64,000 bases of DNA from Calditrichales bacterium MX18-03. Its GTDB lineage: Bacteria; Bacillota; Clostridia; Lutisporales; Lutisporaceae. Position numbers and translations under genes: made by a program. Positions 8,191 through 16,886 of this stretch are shown in pieces (position 1 is the stretch's first letter; each line of letters begins with the position of its first letter). The stretch is taken from NCBI GenBank assembly GCA_021083345.1, contig JAJGRE010000003.1, positions 62,001-126,000 of the forward strand, given 5' to 3'. The notes beneath the pieces were generated by a model that had not been told where the DNA came from, did not search any database, and was given only the letters and a program-made list of their open reading frames with translations.

Positions 8191-8805
8191 CTAGAATCCT
8201 ATACTCTCATTTACAATGAATACCTTCATCCTGCCTATATTATCCTGTCCTTCAATTATGACCAAGCTATTGCATACTCTCTCTTTCGACTTGCAATCAA
8301 TGCACTTGTTAAGCTCTACACAAGGTGGATTATAACCTGCTCTTCTGGCATTCATAGGAGATGCAATATTTTTAACCCTTTGAATTGCGTCTTCCACAGT
8401 GTCAACGATCTTATTAATACCTGCTACAATTACAACATTATCTGGTCCAAAAACCATTGCTGCTACTCGATTGCCACTATGATCTACATTTACTATATGG
8501 CCTTCCAAAGAAATAGCATTCGTTCCTGTTATGTACCAATCTGCAGTTAATGCTTTCTTCTTAATCTGCATAATCTCATCTTTATTATTTAGCATTGTTT
8601 TATCATAAACAATGCTTCCTCTACCTATTAGACTATGAACAATACCCATTTTCTCAATTGTTTTTGAATGTCCAATCCCAACTGTACATTTTTCAGGTAT
8701 TATCTCTAACAATCTATTTCTTACTTCAGTAAGGCTTTCGAAATAGAAACCATCAATACTCCTGAGTGATAGATTGCTAATTAACTTTTCTATTCTACAA
8801 TCCAA
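8191..8805 (-). CDS. LUD-domain protein (DUF162)
   Basis: About 204 residues of the LUD family (lactate-utilisation proteins LutB/LutC and relatives). Visible are CTVGIGHSKTIEKMGI, ADWYITGTNAISLEGHIVNVDHSGNR (about residues 88-113) and GPDNVVIVAGINKIV, the usual LUD core. A C-terminal Cys group (PPCVELNKCIDCKSKERVC) could bind metal. A TTG start at 8805 after AAGGAGG is favoured; an ATG at 8826 would place that site inside the gene. Cassette C13. No partner LutA/B genes are present. Confidence 0.85.
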   Translation of the reverse strand: MDCRIEKLISNLSLRSIDGFYFESLTEVRNRLLEIIPEKCTVGIGHSKTIEKMGIVHSLIGRGSIVYDKTMLNNKDEIMQIKKKALTADWYITGTNAISLEGHIVNVDHSGNRVAAMVFGPDNVVIVAGINKIVDTVEDAIQRVKNIASPMNARRAGYNPPCVELNKCIDCKSKERVCNSLVIIEGQDNIGRMKVFIVNESIGF

Positions 8806-8858
8806 TATAAGAAAACCTCCTTGCATGACCCCTATTACCTACTTTGATATTTTGATTA

Positions 8859-8925
8859 CGCATAACGATTCCGCACTCACGACGTCCCTGAACTGGACTG
8901 GCAGAGCCTGTTCTCTTGGCGGAGC
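8859..8925 (-). other. truncated attC (L'/R' half)
   Basis: Only the 3' half of an attC survives, with GTTATGCG at the boundary and the CGTCGTGAGTGCGG inner arm. It joins the 3' module directly at GGGCTCC. The R''/L'' arm expected next to the AAC(6')-like gene is deleted. Confidence 0.75.
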
Positions 8926-9063
8926 CCCGCAGAGCCTTGCTCTAATCCCTTTCTATAACACTTCCGGTGCCCAGAACCGGAAATGTGTCGACTATGTGAA
9001 TATTGTCTCTCTTGGGTTTAATCCCTAACAAACTCCGCATAGGAGTTTGCGCATATTAGAAAG
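8925..9063 (-). repeat. conserved cassette 3' module, copy 2
   Basis: After the AAC(6')-like gene: GCAAACTCC TATGC GGAGTTTG hairpin (perfect), GGGATTAAACCCAAGAGAG, then GTCGACACATTTCCGG. It abuts a truncated attC. Confidence 0.8.
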
Positions 9064-9125
9064 AATGTGCCGTATGAACTGCATAAGATAATGCTCATTT
9101 TCTTCTTTCTAATAGCAACCCAAAA

Positions 9126-9605
9126 CTATAGTTGTTTTTTATATGTTTCTGTTTTTTCATCATATAAAAATCCATTTGCTTCAAGGATTTTTATAGAAGC
9201 TATGTTTCTTCTTTCTACTTCTATGGTCGGATCAGCAACTAGCTGTGTGACATTTACTTCCGACTCAACTACTTTATCACAAATAATTTTTACAATTTCT
9301 TTGCCTATACCTTTTCCAAGTAGTTCCTTGCTTCCAATCAAATAATCAATGCCGTATGTGCCAGCAAGCTCGTATTCTTCCTCATTTTCAACTGTGTTAT
9401 TCCAATTATAATACTGGCAGAAACCAATAGGCTCCCCATCTTTCTCTGCAATAAAATGCTTAATATAGCTATATTTATCATTTCGCCCTTTCAGCTCTTC
9501 TTCCCAATCTGATACATCCCCAAACCATTGGGATATATAGTCCTGCATAATCCAATTTTTCACAGTGCTTATATCTTCATCTGTTAACTTACGCAAGCAT
9601 ACCAT
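9126..9605 (-). CDS. GNAT acetyltransferase, AAC(6')-Ib-like
   Basis: About 159 residues. The layout resembles AAC(6')-Ib-type aminoglycoside acetyltransferases: an N-terminal LRKLTDEDISTVKNWI with a WFGD segment, IAEKDGEPIGFCQYY, an acidic EEYELAGTYGIDYLIG, the acetyl-CoA loop LLGKGIGKEIVKII, then VADPTIEVERRNIASIKILE and ANGF, matching the TDPSPSNLRAIRCYEKAGF block of known enzymes. ATG at 9605 or GTG at 9608; GGGGG upstream. Cassette C12. Real aminoglycoside activity is unproven; the attC behind it is truncated. Confidence 0.8.
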   Translation of the reverse strand: MVCLRKLTDEDISTVKNWIMQDYISQWFGDVSDWEEELKGRNDKYSYIKHFIAEKDGEPIGFCQYYNWNNTVENEEEYELAGTYGIDYLIGSKELLGKGIGKEIVKIICDKVVESEVNVTQLVADPTIEVERRNIASIKILEANGFLYDEKTETYKKQL

Positions 9606-9653
9606 CACATAACCCCCTCGTAGTTAAATAAATTATATTTATTTCGCATTATC

Positions 9654-9716
9654 CTACCGATGCACAAATAGGAATCATACTCTTATATAAACTAATCTTC
9701 ACCATCTGTCGCCTAA
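9654..9716 (-). repeat. conserved cassette 5' leader, copy 4
   Basis: GTTAGGCGACAGATGGTGAAG then TATAAGAGTATGATTCC and TGTGCATCGGTAGG on the minus strand, in front of the AAC(6')-like gene. The downstream half matches copies 1 and 5. Confidence 0.65.
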
Positions 9717-9871
9717 CTGTTCCGTACACACGACGTCCCTGAACCGGACCAACAGAGTCTGTCTCCTTGGCGGAGCTTCGCTCCCGGTGAAGGGGTGTGG
9801 TGATGGCTCAGCAAGACAGCGGCAGCTTTCTATAGCCAGATTTTCCCGAAGCGTGAATACTTTGTTCTATG
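9709..9871 (-). other. attC-like recombination site
   Basis: A 163-bp site downstream of the hydrolase pseudogene: AGAACAAAGTATTCACGC (R''/L'') and GTTAGGC (R', a perfect GTTRRRY). Confidence 0.82.
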
Positions 9872-9896
9872 ATGTACCGCACCTCACAGAGCAAGA

Positions 9897-9912
9897 GCAC
9901 CACGGATGGTGC
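9897..9912 (-). repeat. cassette-end stem-loop
   Basis: Minus strand GCACC-ATCCGT-GGTGC: perfect 5-bp stem with the conserved loop, between the hydrolase pseudogene and its attC. Confidence 0.7.
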
Positions 9913-9949
9913 GCCCCAACAACTTCATTATTTGATTAATATTAAATCA

Positions 9950-10741
9950 CTTGCCTAATTCATAAATCTTAATATCTCATTTGTGAAAAAATCTGGCTTT
10001 TCCATAATCGCCATGTGTCCATACCCTTCTAATATAGATAACTTACTATTTTAATAATTGATTGCATCTCATAAGCACCTTTTACCGCAACCGTTTTGTC
10101 ATTTGAAGCCCAAAGTATTAATGTGGGTATATCTATAAGTGGTAACTTCTCTCTCCAATCTTTCCTTGCAGTACCACCCTTTATTTAAATTTTAGAAAAA
10201 TTATACCTTATTGAATCACAACTCATTATTTAATAAAAATATTCAGCACATTGCTTAAATACTTCACTTTCCTTATCCATAAAATCATCAGGGTTTAGTT
10301 TCAGCATATTTCTGGGGTTTCTTAAAATTAGTTCTAATAGAATAGAAAAAACATCTCTAATTACTGGAAATTTAAAAATACACCCATATCATTAAGTGCA
10401 ATTGAATCAATTATAACTAAATTTGAAACAAATTGAGGATGTTCTAATGTATAATTGACAACTGTACTACCTCCCATTGATAAACCTGCTAAAGTAAACT
10501 GTTTTAAATTAAAGCATTTTCTTAATTCTTCCAAAAAATCAATGTACAATTGGTCAGTATATTGGATTTTTCCGTCTCTTTTAAGATAGCCCGGAAATGT
10601 AGGTATAATAACAGTAAAGTATTCTGTTAATGTGTCAATTATTTATTCCCAAACAATTGGTCCACCCATCCCATGAACTAAAACTATGGGATTTCCTTTT
10701 CCCTTGATTTTACAACGCTCTTTTATATTAACCCAATCCAT
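9950..10741 (-). pseudogene. alpha/beta hydrolase pseudogene
   Basis: Translating the minus strand in pieces gives MDWVNIKERCK, then an oxyanion region with IVLVHGMGGPIVWE followed by an in-frame stop, then an open piece (10361-10549) with FTLAGLSMGGSTVVNY, the nucleophile elbow of an alpha/beta hydrolase. Farther on, a different frame shows LPLIDIPTLILWASNDKTV and more stops. At least one stop and two frame changes disrupt it. It is notably AT-rich. It is the cargo of cassette C11, so a cassette can persist after its gene dies. Confidence 0.8.
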
Positions 10742-10838
10742 AACTTTTTTCCCCCAATTTTTTAAATCAACTTTTGCAAATAAATATGTTTCTTCATTTT
10801 TATAATAAATCTACAACGCACTGCCTTTAAAATCCGCC

Positions 10839-10856
10839 TATGTACGGGCGGTCTTA
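10839..10856 (-). repeat. cassette 5' stem-loop
   Basis: Minus strand CCGCCC-GTACAT-AGGCGG: a stem with a diverged loop, at the 5' boundary of cassette C11. Confidence 0.5.
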
Positions 10857-10866
10857 TGCGTGGTAT

Positions 10867-11043
10867 TTCTTAGAACGGCCCGCATCTGCGACGCCGATGA
10901 ACTGAACCATCAGAGCTCTTCTCCCTGGCGGTGCTTGCACCCAGTGAATCGGTGTGGTGCAGCCCTTCTTCATGCTCCAACTCCTTGAACCCGCTTCGTG
11001 ACTTTGCTATCTGCACCCTTGCGCTAGATGCATTGTTATACGC
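10867..11043 (-). other. attC-like recombination site
   Basis: A 177-bp site downstream of the GNAT gene at 11153: GTATAACAATGCATCTAGCG on the R''/L'' side and GTTCTAAG on the R' side; it has its own inner variant with GGGTGCAGATAGC. Confidence 0.8.
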
Positions 11044-11152
11044 CGTCGAAAGCCCCTTATCTCAGAGGGCGACATGTACGTCTCACCCTTAAAAATCCAC
11101 TTTATATTTACATAAAAAGTATTTGGTAGAAGTAAAATTTTTCACTTAATCT

Positions 11153-11596
11153 TCAGAAATCTTTCTTTAAATAAACCATATCAACCAATTGAACTCCATC
11201 CTCATAAATAGGGTGGTCATAGTTATTAGTAAAGAAATTTTCAACTTTATGTGATACTTCAAATCCACAATGTTCATAAAATGAAATTATCCACGGAATG
11301 TCTCCTGTACCAACTAAAAGTGTTTTACACTTATCCTTGTAGTACTCAAATATATAACTTATTAGGTATCTTCCATAACCTTTTCCACGATATTTTTCAT
11401 ATGTAGCTATGTTTTTCAGTTCACAGATATTTTCATCCTCCTGCGTTACTATACAAATGCTTTTTAAATCTCCATCATATAGGGCAAATACTTCTCCCCG
11501 TTCTAAATATTTATCAATCATATCTTCTTGTTCATCTGCTAGTAGTAATAAATCTAAGAAAGACTTTTTATTTCCTTTAATATGTTTGACTTCCAT
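11153..11596 (-). CDS. GNAT N-acetyltransferase
   Basis: About 147 residues. Starts [17 protein letters not shown] with AGGAGGT 6 bases before the ATG at 11596. GNAT landmarks are [26 protein letters not shown] (acetyl-CoA loop, residues about 63-88), [22 protein letters not shown] and the C-terminal MVYLKKDF strand. It resembles uncharacterised Firmicute GNATs. Cassette C10, whose two ends match at 18 of 19 positions (GTTATACGCCATCGAAAGC and GTTATACGCCGTCGAAAGC). Substrate unknown. Confidence 0.85.
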   Translation of the reverse strand: MEVKHIKGNKKSFLDLLLLADEQEDMIDKYLERGEVFALYDGDLKSICIVTQEDENICELKNIATYEKYRGKGYGRYLISYIFEYYKDKCKTLLVGTGDIPWIISFYEHCGFEVSHKVENFFTNNYDHPIYEDGVQLVDMVYLKKDF

Positions 11597-11671
11597 TCTT
11601 GACCTCCTATAAGACAAATATACTCTGTAGTACCTTGTAAATGTTCTTTCTTCAAAGCCTTACTTACATTA

Positions 11672-11689
11672 TCCGCGACACGATGTCGC
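11672..11689 (-). repeat. cassette 5' stem-loop
   Basis: Minus strand CCGCGAC-ATCGT-GTCGCGG: perfect 7-bp stem with the ATCGT loop. Identical to the copy at 22371, and close to those at 13186 and 19656. Confidence 0.7.
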
Positions 11690-11706
11690 GGTAAATGCTT
11701 TCGATG

Positions 11707-11897
11707 GCGTATAACGGTTTCGCACTCACGACACCACTGAACCGGACCACAGAGCCTGTCGTCCTGGCGGAACTTCGCTCCCGGTGAAGGGGTGTGGTTG
11801 CACTGCCCTTACTTCGAAGCAAATGCGTCCGGCAACCCAAGGCACGCATGCCCTCTAACCCTACCCGCCGTGCCGCAGCGTGAGCGCATTGTTTTGC
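11707..11897 (-). other. attC-like recombination site (long type)
   Basis: A 191-bp long-type site downstream of the HhH gene: AAAACAATGCGCTCACGC and GCGAAACCGTTATACG. The R'' box has one substitution (AAAAC), still paired in part with R'. Confidence 0.84.
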
Positions 11898-11908
11898 GGT
11901 GGATGGTG

Positions 11909-12049
11909 CCCTACAGAGCTCTGCCCTAATTTTTTCTATAACAGTTCCGGTACCCGGAACCTGACATGTGTCGATTATGCTTCTATTGCATCTCTTGGGT
12001 TTAAATCTCTCACAAACTCCGCATAGGCGTTTGCACATTATTAGAAGAA
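11909..12049 (-). repeat. conserved cassette 3' module, copy 3
   Basis: After the HhH gene: GCAAACGCC TATGC GGAGTTTGTG (one mismatch in the stem), GAGATTTAAACCCAAGAG, GTCAGGTTCCGGGTACCGG. Same order as the other copies. Confidence 0.8.
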
Positions 12050-12074
12050 TGCGAACTAATTTACAATTAATTCT

Positions 12075-12275
12075 TTATTTCTTTTGAGAAAATGATAATC
12101 CATTCTCGCTCATAGTTTGCTTAACAATATTCATTGCATTTTTTCCTATTCCATGTAGTTGAGAAAATTCTTTTTCACTATATTTTGATAACTGTTCCAT
12201 TGTTGTTATCCCTTCATTTTGGATAGCTCTTTGTGCTGGTTTAGCAAGTTTTTGAAGTAAAATATCAATGCCCAT
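12075..12275 (-). CDS. small helix-hairpin-helix DNA-binding protein
   Basis: 66 residues. LAKPAQRAIQNEGITTMEQLSKYSEKEFSQLHGIGKNAM is a helix-hairpin-helix of the type found in the RNA polymerase alpha C-terminal domain and in small Firmicute DNA-binding proteins; LHGIGKNA is the hairpin. It could bind DNA without sequence specificity (family inference). ATG with TAGGAGAG upstream. Cassette C9. Confidence 0.82.
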   Translation of the reverse strand: MGIDILLQKLAKPAQRAIQNEGITTMEQLSKYSEKEFSQLHGIGKNAMNIVKQTMSENGLSFSQKK

Positions 12276-12305
12276 ATATCCACTCTCCTAATCAAATTTA
12301 ATTCA

Positions 12306-12379
12306 TACTTTTCTACCAATACGCAACGTAGGAATCATACTTCTTAAATAAAACAATCTGCACCATCTGCCGTATAACG
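12306..12379 (-). repeat. conserved cassette 5' leader, copy 5
   Basis: GTTATACGGCAGATGGTGCA followed by TTTAAGAAGTATGATTCC and GCGTATTGGTAGAAAAG on the minus strand, in front of the HhH gene. Confidence 0.65.
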
Positions 12380-12532
12380 TTCCTTGTTTGCGACATCAGT
12401 GAATCGGACCCCAGAGCCCTACTCCCTGACGGTGCTTGCCACCCGGTGAACTGATGTGGTGCTAGTGCTGCACAATTAACATGGTCATGTAGCACGACTC
12501 GAGCTACCCGTAGCGCAAACATTTTGTTATCT
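12372..12532 (-). other. attC-like recombination site
   Basis: A 161-bp site downstream of the ICMT-like gene: GATAACAAAATGTTTGCGC and GGAACGTTATACGG. The L arms read TTTGCG/CGCAAA, differing from the usual ATTCACG yet still pairing, which is compensatory change. Confidence 0.84.
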
Positions 12533-12558
12533 GTCGGACCGAGTCTTCGAAGCTAAGA

Positions 12559-12574
12559 GCGGCAAGGATGCCGC
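12559..12574 (-). repeat. cassette-end stem-loop
   Basis: Minus strand GCGGC-ATCCTT-GCCGC: perfect stem, conserved loop, between the ICMT-like gene and its attC. Confidence 0.7.
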
Positions 12575-12578
12575 GGCC

Positions 12579-13097
12579 TTAAATATAACGTCTAACCTTA
12601 TTCATATATCTCATATATTCTTCTCCAAACTTCTTGATACACCATCTTTCTTCTGATAGGATAATCCAATGAGAAGATATTTGAAAAATTATCAGTAATG
12701 CAAATAACGTCCATGATTTTGATATAAGTACACATCCAAACAAACAAATGAAATATGCAATGTACATAGGGTTACGCGATATTCGATATAAGCCATTTAC
12801 ATTTATTCCACTTGTTTTAGGTCTCGCGTAATCCAACATCGATATAGCATATAAAATAAGCCCAAAACCGTATATTACTGCACCTATGTAAAACCAATCC
12901 GAATCAACTCTGATTTTTAGTAATATCAAATCCACGATAATGAACAGTGTTGTAACTTGATATACCCAATATGCTGTTCTTTCCCCCGCTACTAATGGTG
13001 CAAAGTATGCTGCACGTTTGAGAGCTTCTTTGTTGAGTATGTTTAAAAAAGCATATCTTATAATAATTATCGGTATAACAATTACGAACGCACTCAT
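12579..13097 (-). CDS. isoprenylcysteine carboxyl methyltransferase (ICMT)-family membrane protein
   Basis: About 172 residues with four to five hydrophobic segments. The C-terminal half holds the ICMT/PEMT signature: GLYRISRNPMYIAYFICLFG (NPMY region), then WIILSEERWCIKKFGEEYMRYMNKVRRYI, where the EE(R) and Y-x-x-Y end bind SAM in the family. ATG at 13097 has GGGGGA 6-7 bases upstream; an ATG at 13112 is possible. Bacterial members methylate varied small substrates; the target here is unknown. Cassette C8. Confidence 0.85.
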   Translation of the reverse strand: MSAFVIVIPIIIIRYAFLNILNKEALKRAAYFAPLVAGERTAYWVYQVTTLFIIVDLILLKIRVDSDWFYIGAVIYGFGLILYAISMLDYARPKTSGINVNGLYRISRNPMYIAYFICLFGCVLISKSWTLFALLIIFQISSHWIILSEERWCIKKFGEEYMRYMNKVRRYI

Positions 13098-13185
13098 TTG
13101 AATCCCCCACACATAGTTTCTAATTGTTTATTTTGACACCTAACCGTTCACAACAATATACTTACAAAGTCTTTCCTCAAAATAC

Positions 13186-13202
13186 ACGACACGATGTCGC
13201 GC
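13186..13202 (-). repeat. cassette 5' stem-loop
   Basis: Minus strand GCGCGAC-ATCGT-GTCGTGT: the ATCGT-loop hairpin at the 5' end of cassette C8. Confidence 0.6.
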
Positions 13203-13218
13203 CAATTGCTCGATCTGT

Positions 13219-13366
13219 CCGATAACGTCCCGCATCTACGACGCCCCAGAGCTTACAGCCTTTTGAGAATTCTTAGATAGCTCTCTTATCTCCAATTGTC
13301 AAAAGCGACTCGGTTAGCGAAGGGGATGTGCCCTGTCACGACAGTATAGATGCATTGTTAGCTGAA
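13219..13366 (-). other. attC-like recombination site (divergent interior)
   Basis: A 148-bp site that closes the ATC-hydrolase/IS cassette: GCTAACAATGCATCTATAC and GCGTCGTAGATGCGGGACG. Its interior (GAGCTATCTAAGAATTCTC) lacks the usual CCGGGTG block and resembles the interior of the site at 23219. Confidence 0.82.
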
Positions 13367-13389
13367 GTATACCGACCCCTTGTTCAGAG

Positions 13390-13408
13390 CCAGCCACGGA
13401 TGGTCGGC
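13390..13408 (-). repeat. cassette-end stem-loop (imperfect)
   Basis: Minus strand GGCCGACC-ATCCGT-GGCTGGC: conserved loop with mismatches in the outer stem. It sits between the IS21 left end and the attC of cassette C7. Confidence 0.55.
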
Positions 13409-13415
13409 CCTTTAT

Positions 13416-13425
13416 AACTCCCACA
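13416..13425. repeat. probable IS21 target duplication, left
   Basis: AACTCCCACA, repeated identically at 17235-17244 on the other side of the element. A 10-bp duplication is at the long end for this family. Confidence 0.6.
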
Positions 13426-13497
13426 TGTATTTGGCAATACAAAAATGCATAATTCGGCAGCTTTTTTCTGTAGAAAGCAATTGCCAACTCCGAAGTA

Positions 13498-14217
13498 TTA
13501 AGTTCTGTTCATAGCTTCCTTGAGACGGAAGCTGTCACCGGTAAAAGTCAGTATGTGGGCGTGGTGAACCAACCTGTCAATAAGCGCTGCAGTCAGCTTG
13601 TTATCTCCAAATATGCTGGTCCATTGTCCAAATTCCAGATTAGATGTTACGATTACGCTTTGCTGCTCATAACAGTCAGCAATAACATTAAACAGCAGCT
13701 CTGATCCAGTCTGGCTGAAAGGTACATAGCCGACTTCATCCAATATCAGGAGCTCAGCCTTCTTCAGTTTGGCTTGAAAACGGGTTAGAAGCCCCTGACC
13801 GAATTTCTCCTGTAATATTGATACCAGTTCAGCTGCTCGATAAAATTGAACCCCTATCCCCCTTTGGCAAGCCAGTACGCCAAGCGCAATAGCCATATGG
13901 GTTTTCCCTGTACCAACTGCACCCAGCATCAATATGTTTTCTTTTTTCTCAATCCATTCAAGGGACTGCAGCTTATCACGGTTGCAGCTTGCCGGGAAAC
14001 CAATATTGCCATACTGATATCCATCAAAGGTCTTCAGATGCGGAAACATCGCCTGATGAACCAGCTTGTTAAGCTTGGAGCGCTTTCTGCCTTCCAGCTC
14101 TGCTGTGAGTATCTCTTCAGCCAGACGAATCAGCTGTTCATCTTTCTGAATCTCCAAGGCTTCAGTAACATGTGCAAGTCTTAGTTGACGGCACATCTCT
14201 GTAAGTGTCTGAGTCAT
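13498..14217 (-). CDS. istB: IS21-family helper ATPase IstB
   Basis: A 239-residue AAA+ transposition helper. Walker A is GAVGTGKTHMA; Walker B is LLILDEVGYVPF; the sensor region is VIVTSNLEFGQW, and RLVHHAHILTFTGDSFRL is the typical IstB C-terminus. It overlaps istA by 4 bases (ATGA-type junction), as in IS21 elements. The protein is full length; without IstA the element cannot move on its own. Confidence 0.95.
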   Translation of the reverse strand: MTQTLTEMCRQLRLAHVTEALEIQKDEQLIRLAEEILTAELEGRKRSKLNKLVHQAMFPHLKTFDGYQYGNIGFPASCNRDKLQSLEWIEKKENILMLGAVGTGKTHMAIALGVLACQRGIGVQFYRAAELVSILQEKFGQGLLTRFQAKLKKAELLILDEVGYVPFSQTGSELLFNVIADCYEQQSVIVTSNLEFGQWTSIFGDNKLTAALIDRLVHHAHILTFTGDSFRLKEAMNRT

Positions 14218-15504
14218 ATATTTTCACCTCCCTTCGCAAGCAGATCATATCTGCTTAAGTCCATAGTCAGCTTCCTGACTTCCGGAGGTGTATAGGACTC
14301 GTTAAGGGTATCTTTGTATGGGCTGGATAAAGGCTTTAAGAGCGCAAGTCTGGCGGTTATCAGCTCAACTGGCGGTTCATCCCCAAGGTATTTAAGAACT
14401 TGCTCGATCTCATTGACTGTATAGTTACCGCACCAATGGAATACAGCCTGAAGACGTTCTTTGCGCAGATTGATGACTTCGGTTTTAATATATGTACGCA
14501 ATCTTTCAGGAAGCATCTTAACCAAGTGGGCATGATTGATGCTTCGCGGTTTATGTATGTAATTTCTGAAGGCTTCCTGCCAGGGTATCTCTGTTTTCTT
14601 TCCGGTATATGCCCGTGGGAATGTGGCTAATACATGATGATACTCGTCCAGTACATCCACACGATTCCACCAAAACCTTAGTATCACAGTGTTCTCCGGC
14701 TTCACCTGAAAGAGCGGGACATTGGTCTTGTCAACCTTGACTTCACCATAGGCATTCACTTTGGCACTTTCAAGGCGACAGACTAAGAAGTCTGTCGGAG
14801 GAAGCTTTAGCAGCTTAGTTTGCTCCTGCTGCCATAGATCACGGATTAAAGTTCCTTTAACATAATGTGGACGATCCATGTCGGACAGTGCTGCTGCATC
14901 CAGTTGCGCCGCCAGTTTCTCTTGAGATTCGAATAATGGGATAGGAACGCACCAGTTACGCTTACTATAGCCACACTTGCTTTCAACATTGCCTTTCTCA
15001 TTACCACTATTGGGATTGCAGAATATGGCTTCAAAACGATAGTGTGAAGAGAAGCGCATGAAAGCATCTGTCAGTTGCCTTTTCCCTTCAGGTTTCACGG
15101 AAATTACTGCGGCTGAGAGATTGTCAAACCAGATACGTTCAGGAACACCACCAGCTTTTTCAAACAGGATCTTTAAACCTTCCAGGAAGCATTCCTGGTT
15201 CTCCGATGGAACAGGATGTACGAAAGCAGCATTGCTGAATGGAAAGGATAGAACCAGCAGCTTGTACTCCAAAAGAGTGCCGTCATGGCTTACCTGAATC
15301 GTAGTAAAGTCAGCCTGAGCTTCTGCTTCAGGGTGATCCAAGCGTTGATATGTCATCGCCTTGTCCAGCTGCATCTCACTTTTTCGTCTGCTGACATAAG
15401 CACTTACTGTCCTTATTGAGCCTTTATATTCATGCTGTTCAGTAAGTATCCGATATATCTTGGCACCGGTGTGGCGCTGCTTTCTAGGCAGAAGGCTATC
15501 TTCT

Positions 15505-15513
15505 AGCAGTATG
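15505..15513. repeat. 9-bp target duplication of IS256-family element, left
   Basis: AGCAGTATG, repeated at 16878-16886. Collapsing the two copies restores the istA frame exactly. Confidence 0.92.
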
Positions 15514-16877
15514 ATAACGTATAATAAATTGCGCACATTTTAAAACAAAAAAGTTGCACGGATATAACTCCAAGTGTAAATTTAAGTTGCGAGACAAAAA
15601 TCCAACACTAAAGGAGGAATATCCGTGTCTGACAACATTATACACCTGAATGAGAATCTGTTAAAGAACCAACTTAGCGAATTGGTGCGCGGCACCGTAG
15701 AGGAAACCCTGAATAACCTGCTCGACCAGGAGGCGGACAGGCTTACCAATGCCAGTCGCTATGAGCATACCGAAGCCCGAAAAGACACGAGAGCCGGCTA
15801 CTACAATCGTAAGCTCCTAACTAAAGCAGGAGAGGTTGATCTTAAAGTGCCAAAGCTGCGGCATCTTCCCTTCGAAACTGCCATCATCGAGCGCTATAAA
15901 CGTCGTGAAAGCAGTATCGAAGAAGCATTGATAGAAATGTACCTTGCCGGCGTTTCAGTCCGTAGAGTCGAAGATATTACCGAAGCTCTATGGGGGACCA
16001 AGGTATCCCCTGGCACTATCAGCGAGCTTAATAAGAAAGCATATAGTCATATTGAAGCCTGGCGAAACAGACCGCTATTGGCTACTTATCCTTATGTCTA
16101 TCTGGATGGCATCTTCCTGAAGAGATGCTGGGGCGGCGAAGTAGAAAACGTTTCTATTCTCGTAGCTATTGCTGTTGATAATGAGGGCTTCAGAGAGATC
16201 ATTGGTGCTGCCGAAGGCGGTCGTGAGGATAAAGCCAGCTGGCTTCAATTTCTTAGAAACCTTAAAGAGCGAGGCCTTTCCGGTACTCAGCTCTTTGTCG
16301 GTGACAAATGTATTGGTTTGGTTGAAACCATCGGCGAAGTATTTCCGGCAGCCAAATATCAGCGCTGCATCGTCCATTTCTATCGGAATGTATTTTCCGT
16401 CGTCCCTCATGGTAAAATGCGGGATGTAGCAGCAATGCTTAAGGCAATCCATGCCCAAGAAGACTTGGAAAGTGCGCGGGAAAAAGCTGCGGCAGTTGCA
16501 GAAAAGTTACGCAGTATGAAGCTGGCTGAGGCTGCAAAGAAGGTTGAAAATAGCATAGAAGAAACCCTTACCTATATGCATTTCCCTAATGAGCATTGGA
16601 TCAGGATCCGGACGAACAATGGAATTGAACGGATCATGAAAGAGATCCGCCGCCGGACCCGCGTCGTCGGAAGCTTTCCTGATGGAAACTCTGCGCTCAT
16701 GCTTGTCTGTGCCCGTCTGCGCCATGTAGCCTCAAGTAATTGGGGCACAAAGCGTTATCTTAATATGAACCTACTAATAGGCGGAAATCTGGCTGCCGAT
16801 CAGCACGATGTCGGATAATGAGCCGGAAGTTACTTGGAGATATCCGTAAAAATGTGCGAAAGATTCTTGACACTACC
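15514..16877 (+). mobile_element. IS256-family insertion sequence
   Basis: 1364 bp with imperfect terminal inverted repeats of about 28 bp (shared core CGCACATTTT at 15532-15541 and its complement at the right end), one transposase gene and a flanking 9-bp direct repeat. It is inserted in istA in the opposite transcriptional direction. Confidence 0.92.
15625..16818 (+). CDS. IS256-family (mutator) transposase
   Basis: 397 residues, full length for the family. N-terminal zinc-free region with RAGYYNRKLLTKAGEVDLKVP, then DDE residues at D161 (YLDGIFLKR), D227 (LFVGDKCIG) and E335 (NNGIERIMKE), plus the family signature YQRCIVHFYRNV and IRRRTRVVGSFPDGNSALML. GTG start with AAAGGAGGA upstream. 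Apparently intact, so probably able to act. Confidence 0.95.
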   Translation: MSDNIIHLNENLLKNQLSELVRGTVEETLNNLLDQEADRLTNASRYEHTEARKDTRAGYYNRKLLTKAGEVDLKVPKLRHLPFETAIIERYKRRESSIEEALIEMYLAGVSVRRVEDITEALWGTKVSPGTISELNKKAYSHIEAWRNRPLLATYPYVYLDGIFLKRCWGGEVENVSILVAIAVDNEGFREIIGAAEGGREDKASWLQFLRNLKERGLSGTQLFVGDKCIGLVETIGEVFPAAKYQRCIVHFYRNVFSVVPHGKMRDVAAMLKAIHAQEDLESAREKAAAVAEKLRSMKLAEAAKKVENSIEETLTYMHFPNEHWIRIRTNNGIERIMKEIRRRTRVVGSFPDGNSALMLVCARLRHVASSNWGTKRYLNMNLLIGGNLAADQHDVG

Positions 16878-16886
16878 AGCAGTATG
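16878..16886. repeat. 9-bp target duplication of IS256-family element, right
   Basis: AGCAGTATG, the partner of 15505-15513. Confidence 0.92.

Noticed and set aside
11664-12038. Open frames reading through attC and the 3' module (also 8002-8184, 12313-12522, 19709-19897, 20869-21081, 22556-22756)
   Set aside because: They lie within structured non-coding repeats, lack ribosome sites and show only translated repeat sequence.
15514-15536. An independent start for IstA inside the IS256-family left end
   Set aside because: It is created by the insertion; the true 5' part of istA lies at 16878-17086 and the frame is restored on removal of the insert.
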